Source: FEN-1250 sp038237245
GTDB lineage: Bacteria > Gemmatimonadota > Gemmatimonadetes > Gemmatimonadales > Gemmatimonadaceae
Assembly: GCA_038237245.1 (NCBI GenBank)
Contig: JBBRYY010000010.1
Location: 1 to 57,563 of the forward strand
Direction of reading: 5' to 3'
Length of the DNA: 57,563 bases
Shown here: in pieces, positions 23,326 to 32,230 of the stretch
Layout: each line of letters starts with the position of its first letter
Numbering within the stretch: the first letter of the stretch is position 1
Program-made: the position numbers and the translations under genes
Notes under the pieces: model-generated
Databases searched by the model: none
What the model was told of the DNA's origin: nothing
The model's input: only the letters and a program-made list of their open reading frames with translations

Positions 23326-23571
23326 TTACGCCGGCGGGACGTCCTTCTCCACCACGAGCGTGTAGTGCGCGGTGAGCGCGGCAATCGCGCCGATCGCAAC
23401 CCACACAGGCATCAGCACCACGCCCACCACTCCGATGCTCAAAGGAATCTCGAGCAGCGAGTGGCCAGCCTCGTTCTTGATGATGATTCGCCGCACGTTT
23501 CCCTCGTGCACGATCTCCTTCACTCGCGACAGCAGATGCTGGCCGTCGATCTTGTACTCTTCGGTAGACAT
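23326..23571 (-). CDS. DUF4342-like small membrane-associated protein
   Basis: 81 aa. The N-terminal half (DGQHLLSRVKEIVHEGNVRRIIIKNEAG) is charged and amphipathic, and the C-terminal half is one long hydrophobic hairpin or helix (LSIGVVGVVLMPVWVAIGAIAAL). This matches the DUF4342 layout, in which a ubiquitin-associated-like helix bundle precedes a membrane segment. The ATG has an excellent GGAGGAAACG site. Function is unknown; it probably sits at the inner membrane facing the cytoplasm. It is divergent from the DUF2380-like gene. Confidence 0.72.
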   Translation of the reverse strand: MSTEEYKIDGQHLLSRVKEIVHEGNVRRIIIKNEAGHSLLEIPLSIGVVGVVLMPVWVAIGAIAALTAHYTLVVEKDVPPA

Positions 23572-23749
23572 CGTTTCCTCCGGAGGGTTGTGCCTCGGCC
23601 CGATCGATCAAGCTCGCTGAATTCGCCCGCGAGAGTCAATCGCCTGCCGCCCCTACGCTCGGGGGGTCCCGCTTGTTTCCGCCGTCCCCACACCTCCGTT
23701 CGCTCTCCCGTCCGCTAGAACGGATCGTGAGGCGCGGCTAGCTTTAGCC

Positions 23750-24334
23750 ATGCCAAAAAATGTTGCTCTTTCAGCCTCGCGCCTGCTCGCCGTGGGAGTC
23801 GCCGCGCTGACGATCGCCGTCTCTGGTGTCCATGCCCAGTCCGGCAGCACGTCCTCGAAAGCGCAAGTGAAGCTGGTCATGATCGACCTCGCCTTCTACG
23901 GCAAACGCGCCAACGAACTCATGCCCAACGATTCCGTGATGGCGATGACCGCCACCGCCGCCATGCGCGCGGGGCTCACGAACAAACCGGGTATCACTTT
24001 CGTCGACTCCGCCACCGTCGCGAAGACCGCCTCCGGTCCAAGGGCGATGGCTATCGTGCAGGATGTGCCGTGCAAGGTGGTCGTCGCCTGCGCCAAGGAA
24101 GTGGGAAAGGAGCTCGGCGCCGACTGGGTGCTGATGGGAAAGATCAGCAAGACGAGTGATCTCATCTGGATCTTCAGCGGTCAGCTGATCAACGTCGCGA
24201 GCGGGAAGCTCGTGCTCGATGACTCCTACGAGCTCAAGGGAAACCCGTCGGACATGGTGCCGAAGGGCGCCGAGGTGTTCGCCCGGCGCGTGGTGAAAAA
24301 GGTGACGACGCCGGACAGCACGGCGGTGCAGTGA
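23750..24334 (+). CDS. Exported DUF2380-like protein
   Basis: 194 aa. It has a Sec signal peptide (LLAVGVAALTIAVSGVHA). The mature domain contains KLVMIDLAFYGKRANE, an ACAKEVGKELGADWVLMGKISKTSDLIW core, then INVASGKLVLDDSYELKGN. This pattern, resembling TolB-like/DUF2380 periplasmic domains that form a nucleotide-like alpha/beta fold, suggests an envelope protein of unknown role. Two cysteines at VPCKVVVACA are probably disulfide-linked. The gene ends 39 bp before queC and could be co-transcribed with it, but no functional link to queuosine is evident. Confidence 0.68.
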   Translation: MPKNVALSASRLLAVGVAALTIAVSGVHAQSGSTSSKAQVKLVMIDLAFYGKRANELMPNDSVMAMTATAAMRAGLTNKPGITFVDSATVAKTASGPRAMAIVQDVPCKVVVACAKEVGKELGADWVLMGKISKTSDLIWIFSGQLINVASGKLVLDDSYELKGNPSDMVPKGAEVFARRVVKKVTTPDSTAVQ

Positions 24335-24373
24335 GGCAGGCGTCCGTCACCCGCGCGAGCTGAGCACGAGTAC

Positions 24374-25075
24374 GTGACGCGAACCGCCGTCGTACTTCTC
24401 AGCGGCGGCCTCGATTCGGCGACCGTACTGGCTATCGCGCGCAGCGAAGGCTTCGAGATCATCGCGCTCAGCTTCCGTTACGGCCAGCGGCACGATGTCG
24501 AGATCGTCGCGGCGCAGTCCATCGCGCGGAGCGCGGGTGCGCTGCGACATGTGATCGTCGACATCGACCTCCGGGTCTTCGGCGCATCGGCTCTCACCAG
24601 CGAGATCCCCGTCCCGAAGAGGCGTCCGCTCGGCGAGATCTCGCACGGCATTCCGATCACGTACGTCCCCGCGCGCAACACGATCTTCCTGTCGTACGCG
24701 GTGGCGCTGGCGGAAGTGAGCGTGGCGGACGACATCTACCTCGGCGTCAACGCGCTCGACTACAGCGGCTATCCCGACTGTCGTCCCGAGTACATCGAAG
24801 CGTTCGAGCGGATGGCGAATCTCGCGACGAAGGCGGGAGTCGAGGGGCGGCATCTCACGATTCATGCGCCGCTCATGCAGCTGACGAAGGGCGAGATCAT
24901 CGCGCGCGGGCTCGGTCTCGGCGTCGACTATGCGGCGACGCGGTCCTGCTACGATCCCGACGCGAGCGGGGCCGCGTGCGGCGAGTGCGACTCGTGCCAG
25001 CTGCGTTTGCGCGGCTTCTTCGAGGCGAACGTGACGGATCCGGCGCGCTATCACACGCGGGCGGGCGCGACGTGA
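24374..25075 (+). CDS. queC: 7-cyano-7-deazaguanine synthase QueC
   Basis: 233 aa. QueC converts 7-carboxy-7-deazaguanine to preQ0 using ATP and ammonia. The PP-loop ATPase motif SGGLDS is at residues 10-15, followed by LSFRYGQRH, VPARNTIFLSYA and a C-terminal zinc site (SCYDP, then CGECDSC). The start is GTG at 24374, giving the expected length. The stop overlaps the queE start as GTGA. It is the first of four consecutive queuosine-precursor genes. No preQ1 riboswitch was seen in the 39 bp upstream. Confidence 0.95.
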   Translation: MTRTAVVLLSGGLDSATVLAIARSEGFEIIALSFRYGQRHDVEIVAAQSIARSAGALRHVIVDIDLRVFGASALTSEIPVPKRRPLGEISHGIPITYVPARNTIFLSYAVALAEVSVADDIYLGVNALDYSGYPDCRPEYIEAFERMANLATKAGVEGRHLTIHAPLMQLTKGEIIARGLGLGVDYAATRSCYDPDASGAACGECDSCQLRLRGFFEANVTDPARYHTRAGAT

Positions 25076-25713
25076 GCTACGCAGTGAAGGAGATCTTCTT
25101 CACGCTGCAGGGCGAGGGCGCGAACACCGGCCGGCCGGCGGTGTTCTGCCGCTTCGCGGGGTGTAATCTGTGGACGGGGCGCGAGGCCGATCGTGCGGAT
25201 GCGACGTGTAAATTCTGCGACACGGACTTCGTGGGCATCGATGGACCTGGCGGAGGGAAGTTCGCGAGCGCCGACGCGCTCGCGCTCGCAGTGGCGGCCA
25301 AGTGGCCCGCGAATGTTTCGTCGCGCGCGCGAAAGCTCGTGGTGTGTACCGGTGGCGAGCCGCTGCTGCAAATGGACTCCGACGTCGTGCGCGCGCTGCA
25401 CGCTCAGGGGTTCGAGATCGCGATCGAGACCAACGGCACGCAGCTGCCGCCGGAGGGGATCGACTGGACCTGCGTGAGTCCCAAGGTCGGCGCATCGCTC
25501 GTGTTGACGAGAGGGAACGAGCTCAAGCTCGTCTATCCGCAAGGGGGTGGAGAGCCTGAGCGCTTCGCCGATCTCGACTTCGAGCAGTTCTTTCTTCAGC
25601 CGATGGACGGCCCCGATCGCGAGCGCAACACCGAGCTCGCACTCGCGTATTGCCTCTCGCATCCGCAGTGGCGGCTGAGCATCCAGACGCACAAGCTCTT
25701 GGGAATTCCATGA
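25072..25713 (+). CDS. queE: 7-carboxy-7-deazaguanine synthase QueE
   Basis: 213-aa radical SAM enzyme that makes 7-carboxy-7-deazaguanine from carboxytetrahydropterin. It begins YAVKEIFFTLQGEG, the QueE hallmark. The cluster cysteines have the Cx14CxxC spacing (in FAGCN and CKFCD) seen in one QueE branch, instead of the canonical CxxxCxxC. VCTGGEPLLQ and IETNGTQLP are further conserved pieces. GTG at 25072 overlaps the queC stop; earlier in-frame codons lie within queC. The next gene, queD, overlaps its stop as ATGA. Confidence 0.94.
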   Translation: MSYAVKEIFFTLQGEGANTGRPAVFCRFAGCNLWTGREADRADATCKFCDTDFVGIDGPGGGKFASADALALAVAAKWPANVSSRARKLVVCTGGEPLLQMDSDVVRALHAQGFEIAIETNGTQLPPEGIDWTCVSPKVGASLVLTRGNELKLVYPQGGGEPERFADLDFEQFFLQPMDGPDRERNTELALAYCLSHPQWRLSIQTHKLLGIP

Positions 25714-26135
25714 TCGACAGCGGATTGGATGGTACGGTGGGCGGGCTCAATGAGGAGAGCGGCGCCGAGATGGAGGTGTCGAAGAGCTTCACCATCGAGG
25801 CGGCGCACAGGCTGCCGAACGTCCCCGACGATCATCAGTGTGCGCGCGTGCACGGGCATTCGTTCGTGATCGAGCTCTGGGTGCACGGCTTCGTCGGCGG
25901 CCGAAGTGGCTGGGTGATCGACTTCGCAGATATCGCCGAGGCGTTTCGCCCGTTGCGCGACCAGCTGGATCATCGGATGCTCAACGACATCGAGGGGCTG
26001 TCGAATCCGACGAGCGAGAATCTGGCGATCTGGATCTGGGAACGTGTGTCGCCATCGCTGCGGGGACTATCGAGGGTGATCGTGCGCGAGACTGCGACCT
26101 CGGGATGTGTCTACCGGGGGCCGCGAGGCCGATGA
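25710..26135 (+). CDS. queD: 6-carboxytetrahydropterin synthase QueD
   Basis: 141 aa. QueD converts dihydroneopterin triphosphate to 6-carboxytetrahydropterin. Zinc ligands are in EAAHRL and VHGHSF, the catalytic Cys precedes them in HQCARVHGH, and LDHRMLND plus ETATSGCVYRG close the active site. I used the ATG at 25710 because it overlaps the queE stop; this gives a 20-residue extension before the family-typical start at EVSKSFTIEAAHRL. An ATG at 25770 would remove it. The gene supplies the first dedicated step of preQ0 synthesis after GTP cyclohydrolase, which is not encoded here. Confidence 0.94.
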   Translation: MIDSGLDGTVGGLNEESGAEMEVSKSFTIEAAHRLPNVPDDHQCARVHGHSFVIELWVHGFVGGRSGWVIDFADIAEAFRPLRDQLDHRMLNDIEGLSNPTSENLAIWIWERVSPSLRGLSRVIVRETATSGCVYRGPRGR

Positions 26136-26160
26136 GCTCTTACGTGGAGTGCATGCACTA

Positions 26161-26565
26161 ATGCCAGCTGCAGAATTGCTCGAGACCTTTCCGAATCCGT
26201 ATCCGGACCGCGACTACGAGATTCGGCTCGACTGCAACGAGTTTACCTCGATGTGCCCGCTCGGCGGCATCGAGAGCGATGCCGCGGAGCTCGCGCTGCT
26301 GAAGGGCGGCGCACCGGACTTCGGCATCATCCGCATCGCGTATGTGCCGGATGTCGATTGCGTGGAGCTCAAGTCGCTCAAGCTCTACCTCTGGAGCTTC
26401 CGCAACGACGGCATTTTCTACGAGCGCGCGGTGAACCGGATTCTCGACGACCTCGTGGCCGCAGTGAAGCCGCGCTGGATGGAGGTCGTGGGCGACTTCA
26501 ACGTGCGTGGCGGGATCAAGAGCGTGATCGTCGCGCAACACGGAGCGCGGACGGGCGAGCGGTAA
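26161..26565 (+). CDS. queF: NADPH-dependent preQ0 reductase QueF
   Basis: 134-aa short-form (unimodular) QueF that reduces the preQ0 nitrile to the preQ1 amine. The nucleophilic cysteine is in NEFTSMCP and the QueF signature ELKSLKLYLWSFRN is complete. The ATG at 26161 follows GTGGAG. It closes the queC-E-D-F cluster, so this organism can make preQ1 for tRNA-guanine transglycosylase. The tgt and queA/queG genes are elsewhere. A hairpin overlaps its stop codon. Confidence 0.95.
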   Translation: MPAAELLETFPNPYPDRDYEIRLDCNEFTSMCPLGGIESDAAELALLKGGAPDFGIIRIAYVPDVDCVELKSLKLYLWSFRNDGIFYERAVNRILDDLVAAVKPRWMEVVGDFNVRGGIKSVIVAQHGARTGER

Positions 26566-26578
26566 ACCGGCGCTCGCC
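26554..26578. terminator. Candidate shared terminator, queF / YdeI-like gene
   Basis: GGCGAGC (26554-26560) and GCTCGCC (26572-26578) form a perfect 7-bp stem with an 11-nt loop. The queF stop codon lies in the loop, and the converging gene ends eight bases further on. No T tract follows. Confidence 0.4.
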
Positions 26579-26586
26579 GACCGCCT

Positions 26587-27177
26587 CTAGTACTTCCAGT
26601 TTCGCGTCTTCCCCTCGGCGATCCACTCGATCGCCTGCGCCACGCGCTTTGCTTTGGTTTCCTCGCGCTTCGCCTCGCTGATCCAGTCGCAGTATTCGCG
26701 TCGCTGGCCTGGAGGAAATTTCGCGAAGGCGGCTGTCGCCTTTTTGTTCTTCGCGAGCGCTGCCGCGAGCTCCTTCGGCGCCTTCGCCTCTGGCTTCTTC
26801 GCGCGGCTTCGTTTCACCGTGACGCCGGCGTCGTTCAGCTTCATCGCGGCCTTGATCCAGCCGTCGAACTGCTTCTTCGTCGGTAGCTCCTTCAGCGTTG
26901 TGATGCGTCCGAAGCTACCCCGCGACTTGTCGCCGTTGGCCGGGAGCCCGTCGATCAGCGGTGCCTTCCAGAAGATGAGTGCGCAGTGCGCCTTGAAGGC
27001 AGCGACCGCGCACATCATCTGTCCCTTGTAGTCGAAGAAGGGCGAGCTCCATTTGATCGTCTCTTCGACGTCGGGACATGCCCCGTGCACCATCTCTCGC
27101 ACGCGCGTGATGATCGGCTTCGCGAAGTCGGCCGACCTCGCGATATAGGCGTCGACGCGGGGATCTGTCTTTGGCAT
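26587..27177 (-). CDS. YdeI/OmdA-type protein with DUF1801 domain
   Basis: 196 aa. The N-terminal two-thirds has the DUF1801 pattern (VREMVHGACPDVEETIKWSSPFF, MMCAVAAFKAHCALIFWK), a small cyclophilin-like or iron-chaperone-like fold. The C-terminal part is the OmdA/YdeI helical segment with KFPPGQRREYCDWISEAK and ETKAKRVAQAIEWIAEGK, enriched in lysine. The frame runs on upstream without family similarity, so the ATG at 27177 was chosen. Family members are linked to envelope stress in some bacteria, but the biochemical role is not established. Confidence 0.85.
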   Translation of the reverse strand: MPKTDPRVDAYIARSADFAKPIITRVREMVHGACPDVEETIKWSSPFFDYKGQMMCAVAAFKAHCALIFWKAPLIDGLPANGDKSRGSFGRITTLKELPTKKQFDGWIKAAMKLNDAGVTVKRSRAKKPEAKAPKELAAALAKNKKATAAFAKFPPGQRREYCDWISEAKREETKAKRVAQAIEWIAEGKTRNWKY

Positions 27178-27337
27178 CCTGTGATTGGAGGGCGATGACC
27201 ACCGAGCGGTTCTCGAAAGTACCGTCCGCGCCCGCAGCAAGCAACCGAGCGGGCGGGGTACACGGCCCTGACGCCGGCGAGCGCAATCGGCGAGATTCAG
27301 CATCCTCACACTCGCGCGACTCCTTTCGCCCCCGCCA

Positions 27338-28750
27338 ATGCCCCGCACCTCACTTCTTCTCGCTTTCGCGCTGCTGCTACCGATTGCTTCGCGTGCACAA
27401 GGCGCCCTCACCGTCGACCAGGCGGAGGCGCGTGCGATCTTCCAGCAGCTCATCGAGATCAAGACGTCATACAAGGAAGGGAGCACGTCGCCAGCCGCAC
27501 ACGCGATCGCCACGCGCTTCCTCGACGCGGGCTTCCCCGCCGCCGACGTCCACGTGCTCGGACCTGCCGGCGACAAGGATTCCAACGTCGTCGTGCGCAT
27601 GCAGGGATCGTCGAAGACACTGAAGCCGATTCTGCTCATCGCCCATCTTGACGTCGTCGAGGCGCTTCGTTCCGACTGGTCACTCGATCCGTACAAGCTC
27701 ACGGAGCGCGACGGCTTCTTCTACGGTCGCGGTACGAGCGACATCAAGGGCGGCGCAACGACGATCGCCGAGGCGCTGCTGCGACTCAAGCGCGAGCACG
27801 TCGTGCCGGAGCGCACGCTGATTCTCGCGCTCACTGCCGGCGAGGAAGGTGGCGGCGGCTACAACGGAATCTCGTGGCTCATCGAGAATCATCGCGATCT
27901 CATCGACGCCGAATGGTGCATCAATCCCGACGGCGGCGACCCTCTCTCGAGAAACGGCAAGATGTTCGTACGCGCCCTGCAGGCGAGCGAGAAGCTCTAT
28001 CAGTCCTATTATCTCACGACGACCAACAAGGGCGGGCACAGCTCGATGCCCACGCCGGACAACGCGATCGCGAGGCTGGCCGAGGCGATCGGCCGGGTGT
28101 CGCGCTTCCACTTCCCGGTGCATCTCAACGAGACGACGCGAGCGTACTTCGAGCGTTCGGCAGGACTGGATAGCGGACAGTCCGCCGCCGACATGCGCGC
28201 GATCGCCAAGAACGAGCGCGACTCGGCGGCCGCGGCGCGCCTCTCTGTCTCCCCATTCTACAATGCTCAGCTGCGCACGACATGCGTGCCGACGATGCTC
28301 GAGGGCGGACACGCGCCTAATGCGCTGCCGCAGCTCGCGCGCGCGCTCGTCAACTGCCGCATCCTCCCGGGAGAGACGCCGGCGGAGGTGCAGGCGGTTC
28401 TCGTGCGCGTCGTTGCGGACGACTCGGTGAAGGTCACACCAATCGATTCGGGGAAACCGGGGAAGGCGTCGCCGCTTTCGCCGTCGGTGATGAATCCGTT
28501 GGAGAAGGTCACCCAACGGCTCTGGCCCGGTGTGCCGGTCATTCCGCAGATGGAGACGGGCGCGACCGACGGCTGGAGGCTGCGCGACGCCGGCATTCCG
28601 ACGTACGGCCTGAGCGGCATCCCGCTCGATGTCGAAGACATCCGCGCGCACGGGCGCGACGAGCGGATCATGGTCAAGTCGTTCTACGAGGGCGTCGAGT
28701 ACATGTATCAGCTCGTACGCGAGGTCGCGGTAGCTCCGACGAAGACGTAA
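27338..28750 (+). CDS. Exported M20-family zinc peptidase
   Basis: 470-aa precursor with a Sec signal peptide (SLLLAFALLLPIASRA). The dinuclear zinc site is visible: H103 and D105 in IAHLDVV, D135 in GRGTSDIKGG, the catalytic E169-E170 pair in TAGEEGG, and D in NPDGGD. The HSSMPTPDNAI segment belongs to the lid domain. M20 peptidases hydrolyse dipeptides, N-acyl amino acids or carboxypeptidase substrates; here the enzyme would act in the periplasm. It is followed closely by a class C serine hydrolase and a PAP2 phosphatase on the same strand. Confidence 0.9.
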   Translation: MPRTSLLLAFALLLPIASRAQGALTVDQAEARAIFQQLIEIKTSYKEGSTSPAAHAIATRFLDAGFPAADVHVLGPAGDKDSNVVVRMQGSSKTLKPILLIAHLDVVEALRSDWSLDPYKLTERDGFFYGRGTSDIKGGATTIAEALLRLKREHVVPERTLILALTAGEEGGGGYNGISWLIENHRDLIDAEWCINPDGGDPLSRNGKMFVRALQASEKLYQSYYLTTTNKGGHSSMPTPDNAIARLAEAIGRVSRFHFPVHLNETTRAYFERSAGLDSGQSAADMRAIAKNERDSAAAARLSVSPFYNAQLRTTCVPTMLEGGHAPNALPQLARALVNCRILPGETPAEVQAVLVRVVADDSVKVTPIDSGKPGKASPLSPSVMNPLEKVTQRLWPGVPVIPQMETGATDGWRLRDAGIPTYGLSGIPLDVEDIRAHGRDERIMVKSFYEGVEYMYQLVREVAVAPTKT

Positions 28751-28800
28751 GACGAAAGATGTCGGGTGACGATTTCAGAATCTCTCTTCCGGAAGACACC

Positions 28801-29934
28801 GTGACCAGATCGATGCGGTGCGTCTTCACCGTGTGTGCCTTCGCTCTCTGCTCGCTCGCTCTATCGTCGCTGGCACAGAGCGCGGCGACCGCGAGCATCG
28901 ATCGCTATGCCGCGCGCGAGATGGCCCGCCAGCACATTCCGGGAATGGCGGTCGGGATCTTCAGGAGTGGGAGGATCGTAGTCGCGAGGGGGTACGGCCT
29001 TTCGAACGTCGAGCTGAACGTCGCTGTGAAACCGGCGACGATCTTCCAGTCGGGCTCCGTCGGCAAGCAGTTCACGGCCACCGCGATCATGATGCTCGTG
29101 GAAGAGGGAAAGATCGGACTTGGCGACAGCCTGCCGAAATACTTTCCCGGCGCTCCTCCGAGCTGGCGCGGCATCACCGTGCGCCAGCTGCTGAGTCACA
29201 CGTCCGGACTCACCGACTACACCTCGGAATCGGTGACGAAGCCGGGCGGGCAGATCAGCTATCACCGCGACTACACGGAGGCGCAGCTGGTCTCGATCAT
29301 CGAAGCGCTCCCCATCGAGTTTGCCCCGGGCGACAAGTGGGAGTACTGCAACACCAACTACGTGTTGCTCGGCGCGATCATCCGCAAAGTCACCGGTCAG
29401 TTCTACGGCGACTTCCTTCAGGAGCGCGTCTTCAAGCCACTCGGCATGACGAGCACACGTATCATCAGCGCACGTGACATCATTCCGAATCGCGCTTCCG
29501 GATACGAGCTCGTCGAGGGAATGCTGAAGAATCAAGAGTGGGTATCGCCATCGTTGAACACCACGGGGGATGGCGCGCTCTACTTCAATGTGCTCGATCT
29601 TGCAAAGTGGGATGCGGCACTCTATGGCGAGAGGATCCTTCGCAAGTCGAGCCTCGACCAGATGTGGACTATCGCCAAGCTCAACGACAGCACGCCCAAC
29701 CCCGAGAGCTACGGATTCGCGTGGTTCATCGACAGCGTGAGTGGTCACCGGGTAATAGAACACTCCGGATCGTGGCAGGGGTTCGAGGCGTACATCGCGC
29801 GCTACGTCGATGATCGCATTACGGTGGTCGTGCTCATGAATCTCGGCGGCGTGAACCCCAAACCGATCGCACACGCGATTGCTGGGCTCTACTCGCACGC
29901 CCTCGTGCCGCCTCCCGACAGCACAAAACACTAG
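28801..29934 (+). CDS. Class C beta-lactamase-fold serine hydrolase
   Basis: 377 aa. The catalytic SxxK tetrad is SVGK at residues 86-89, the YxN motif is YCN in WEYCNTNYVL, and a C-terminal IEHSGSWQG region replaces the KTG box. This is the typical serine hydrolase of the class C/DD-peptidase superfamily, not a proven lactamase. I chose the GTG at 28801 because GGAAG lies seven bases upstream and a signal peptide (VCAFALCSLALSSLAQSA) follows. An ATG at 28813 and a longer ATG at 28759 are alternatives. It should act in the periplasm on peptides or esters. Confidence 0.86.
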   Translation: MTRSMRCVFTVCAFALCSLALSSLAQSAATASIDRYAAREMARQHIPGMAVGIFRSGRIVVARGYGLSNVELNVAVKPATIFQSGSVGKQFTATAIMMLVEEGKIGLGDSLPKYFPGAPPSWRGITVRQLLSHTSGLTDYTSESVTKPGGQISYHRDYTEAQLVSIIEALPIEFAPGDKWEYCNTNYVLLGAIIRKVTGQFYGDFLQERVFKPLGMTSTRIISARDIIPNRASGYELVEGMLKNQEWVSPSLNTTGDGALYFNVLDLAKWDAALYGERILRKSSLDQMWTIAKLNDSTPNPESYGFAWFIDSVSGHRVIEHSGSWQGFEAYIARYVDDRITVVVLMNLGGVNPKPIAHAIAGLYSHALVPPPDSTKH

Positions 29935-29948
29935 ATGACAGCCACCTG

Positions 29949-30680
29949 ATGGCCCTAGCCGAGCATACACCGTCCCTTCGGCGACGCCTGCTTGCGCGCC
30001 TCGACCCGCGCGCCTTTCTCACGATCCACGTCGTCATCGGTCTCGTCGTCTGCCTCCTCACGGCATTGCTGTTTGCCGTACTTCTCGATTCCGTACGCGA
30101 GCATGACATTCTCGTGCGTCGCGATCAAGCACTCGCAGACTGGTTCCACATCAACGGCACCCCGCTTGGCGACCGCGTCAACGTGTTCATCAGCATGCTC
30201 GGATCGCCGCCGGCGATGGCAGTGCTCTTCGCGGCTGCAGTACTCTACCTCTGGCGGGCGAAGCGGCGCACGCTGATCGTCGCGTGGGCGCTGTCGTATG
30301 TTGGCGGGACGATTCTCGACGGAGTGATGAAGGAGGTCGTTCGACGCCCGCGCCCCGAGTACGCAATGCGGTTCCTTCACTACAATAGCTGGAGCTTCCC
30401 GTCCGGACATTCGATGGGATCGCTGATCGGCTTCGCGATGCTCGCGTATACCATCATCCGCGTCGTGCCGATCAGGAACGTCGTCGCCGAGACGGCGATC
30501 TGGACGGGCGCGCTGGTAATAGTGGCGCTGGTGGGCTACAGCCGCATTTACCTCGCGGTGCACTATCTCAGCGACGTAATCGCCGGCTACACGCTCGGCG
30601 TGCTCTGGCTTGCCGTCGTGTTCACCGGACTCCAGATGGTGAGCCAGCGTGCGGAGTTGCGCCGCACGCCGTCCACCTGA
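29949..30680 (+). CDS. PAP2-family membrane phosphatase
   Basis: 243 aa with six predicted membrane helices. The three phosphatase motifs are complete: K128-x6-RP (135-136), PSGH at 151-154, and SRIYLAVHYLSDV, which carries the third catalytic histidine. Enzymes of this type dephosphorylate undecaprenyl pyrophosphate, phosphatidate or phosphatidylglycerol phosphate on the outer face of the inner membrane. The gene starts 14 bp after the serine hydrolase and is likely co-transcribed. It converges on the decayed adaptor/TolC gene. Confidence 0.9.
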   Translation: MALAEHTPSLRRRLLARLDPRAFLTIHVVIGLVVCLLTALLFAVLLDSVREHDILVRRDQALADWFHINGTPLGDRVNVFISMLGSPPAMAVLFAAAVLYLWRAKRRTLIVAWALSYVGGTILDGVMKEVVRRPRPEYAMRFLHYNSWSFPSGHSMGSLIGFAMLAYTIIRVVPIRNVVAETAIWTGALVIVALVGYSRIYLAVHYLSDVIAGYTLGVLWLAVVFTGLQMVSQRAELRRTPST

Positions 30681-30691
30681 TCGAATATCGT

Positions 30692-32194
30692 CTACCCGTT
30701 GAGCACCACATGCGCGGGATCGAGCTCACCCGTGTAGTACGACATGAGCGCCTGCTGAAGCACTAGTCCATACCGCGCGCTCACCACCGCGCTCGCCGCC
30801 TGTACCTGCGCCGCGCGCGCCTCCGTGAGCTCGACGAGCGTGCCTGCTCCCGCCTGATAGCGCTGCTGCTGCGTCGTCACCGCGAGATCGCTCGCCGTCT
30901 GCTGCGACTGCGCGGCAGTGAGCTGATCGCCCGCCGACTGGAAGTTGAGATACGCGCGCTTTACCTACAGCGCGACCTGTTGCTTCTGCGCGTCGAGTGC
31001 GACCTTCGCGTTGTCCTCCTGGATCTTCGCCTTCTGCGCATCAACACTGGTCTGGCCGCGATCGAAGATCGGAATCGAGACACCGATCGCAATGCTACCG
31101 CCTCGCTGCTGGCCGAACTGATCGAGGAAGGCGAGATTCGTCGCCGATGAGTATGCCGAGTTGTAGCCGGCGCTCAGCGACACCGTTGGCCACCACCCCG
31201 CATTCGCCGCCTTCACCCAGAGCGTGGCCATCGTCGCGTCGCGCACGGCGGTCGCCGCAAGGCCGCCCGTCGTCGCCGACGCATTGCGGATCTGCGTACT
31301 GGTGCGGGTGCTGTCGCCCTTGCTTGCGCGCGCACCTGCTGCGATCGCGGGCTTGAAGCGGAGCGCAGCATTCGGCACCGACAGTGCATCGCGTGCGGAG
31401 CCGATGAGGAACTTCACGGTCGCCGTCATGCCGGGGACGAGCTTGCCGTCGGGATTGCCGACTGCGACCACCGCTGTGTAGTTCACGACGTTGTTCACCG
31501 TCGTCGAGTTGATGCACACCTGGCGCACCGCGCCCGTGAACGTCGGGCCGGGATAAGCCTGCACCGTGAAGCTCACCGTCTGTTCGTCCTTGATTTGTCC
31601 GATGTCGCTCTCATCGACGGTCGCGAGGATCTGCATTTGCGAAAGATCCTTCGCGATGACGAAGAGCGGCGGCGCCGAGAGGCTCGCGGCGGCGGTCTGC
31701 CCGACGTCCATGTAGCGCGCTACTACTATTCCGTCGATCGGCGCGTAGATCGATGTGTACGACAGATTCTGGCGCGCCTTGTCGAGCGCGATCTGCGCCG
31801 ACGTCGCGTTCGCCTTCGCGAGCTGATAGTTCAGCTGCGCGGTGTTGAACTCGGGATCGGTGACAATCTTCTGATCGTGCAGGAGCTTGTTGCGATCGTA
31901 TTCGAGCCTGGTCTGCGTCATCGTCGCCTGAGCGCGCGACACACCCACCTGCGCATCTTCCACCGACTGCTGCTGCAGCGTCGGGTCGATGCGCGCGATG
32001 AGCTGTCCCTTCTTTACCTTCGAGTTGACGTCGACGTAGATCGCCGAGATCTGTCCGGAGACCTGTGTACCGACGTGCACCGTGGTGACCGCGCCGAGCG
32101 TGCCGGTGGCTGCGACGGTGGACTCGATGTTCCCACGCTGCACGGCGGCCGTGCGATACGCGGGCGTTCGGCGAGTACTGTAAAAGCCTGTCAT
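30692..32194 (-). pseudogene. Fused remnant of MacA-type adaptor and TolC-type channel, with in-frame amber codon
   Basis: Residues 10-327 are a periplasmic adaptor of the MacA type (lipoyl half motifs, a coiled-coil hairpin, SYTSIYAPIDGIVV). At LWVKAANAGWWPTVSLS the sequence switches without break to the C-terminal repeat of a TolC/OMF protein. The adaptor's C-terminal domain, any MacB ATPase/permease and the first part of TolC are missing, as an in-frame deletion would leave. The N-terminal membrane anchor is also lost: the first ATG (32194) starts at MTGFYSTRRTPAYRT. A TAG at 30965-30967 then interrupts the TolC part, which resumes in the same frame (KRAYLNFQSAGDQL) to 30692. A mis-assembly could also create the joint. 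Confidence 0.8.
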
Positions 32195-32230
32195 GTCACG
32201 ACTTGCACATGTGCGTTCCCAACCGACCCG

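Noticed and set aside
24335..24373. preQ1 riboswitch ahead of queC
   Set aside because: The gap is only 39 bp and contains no recognisable aptamer sequence or H-type pseudoknot.
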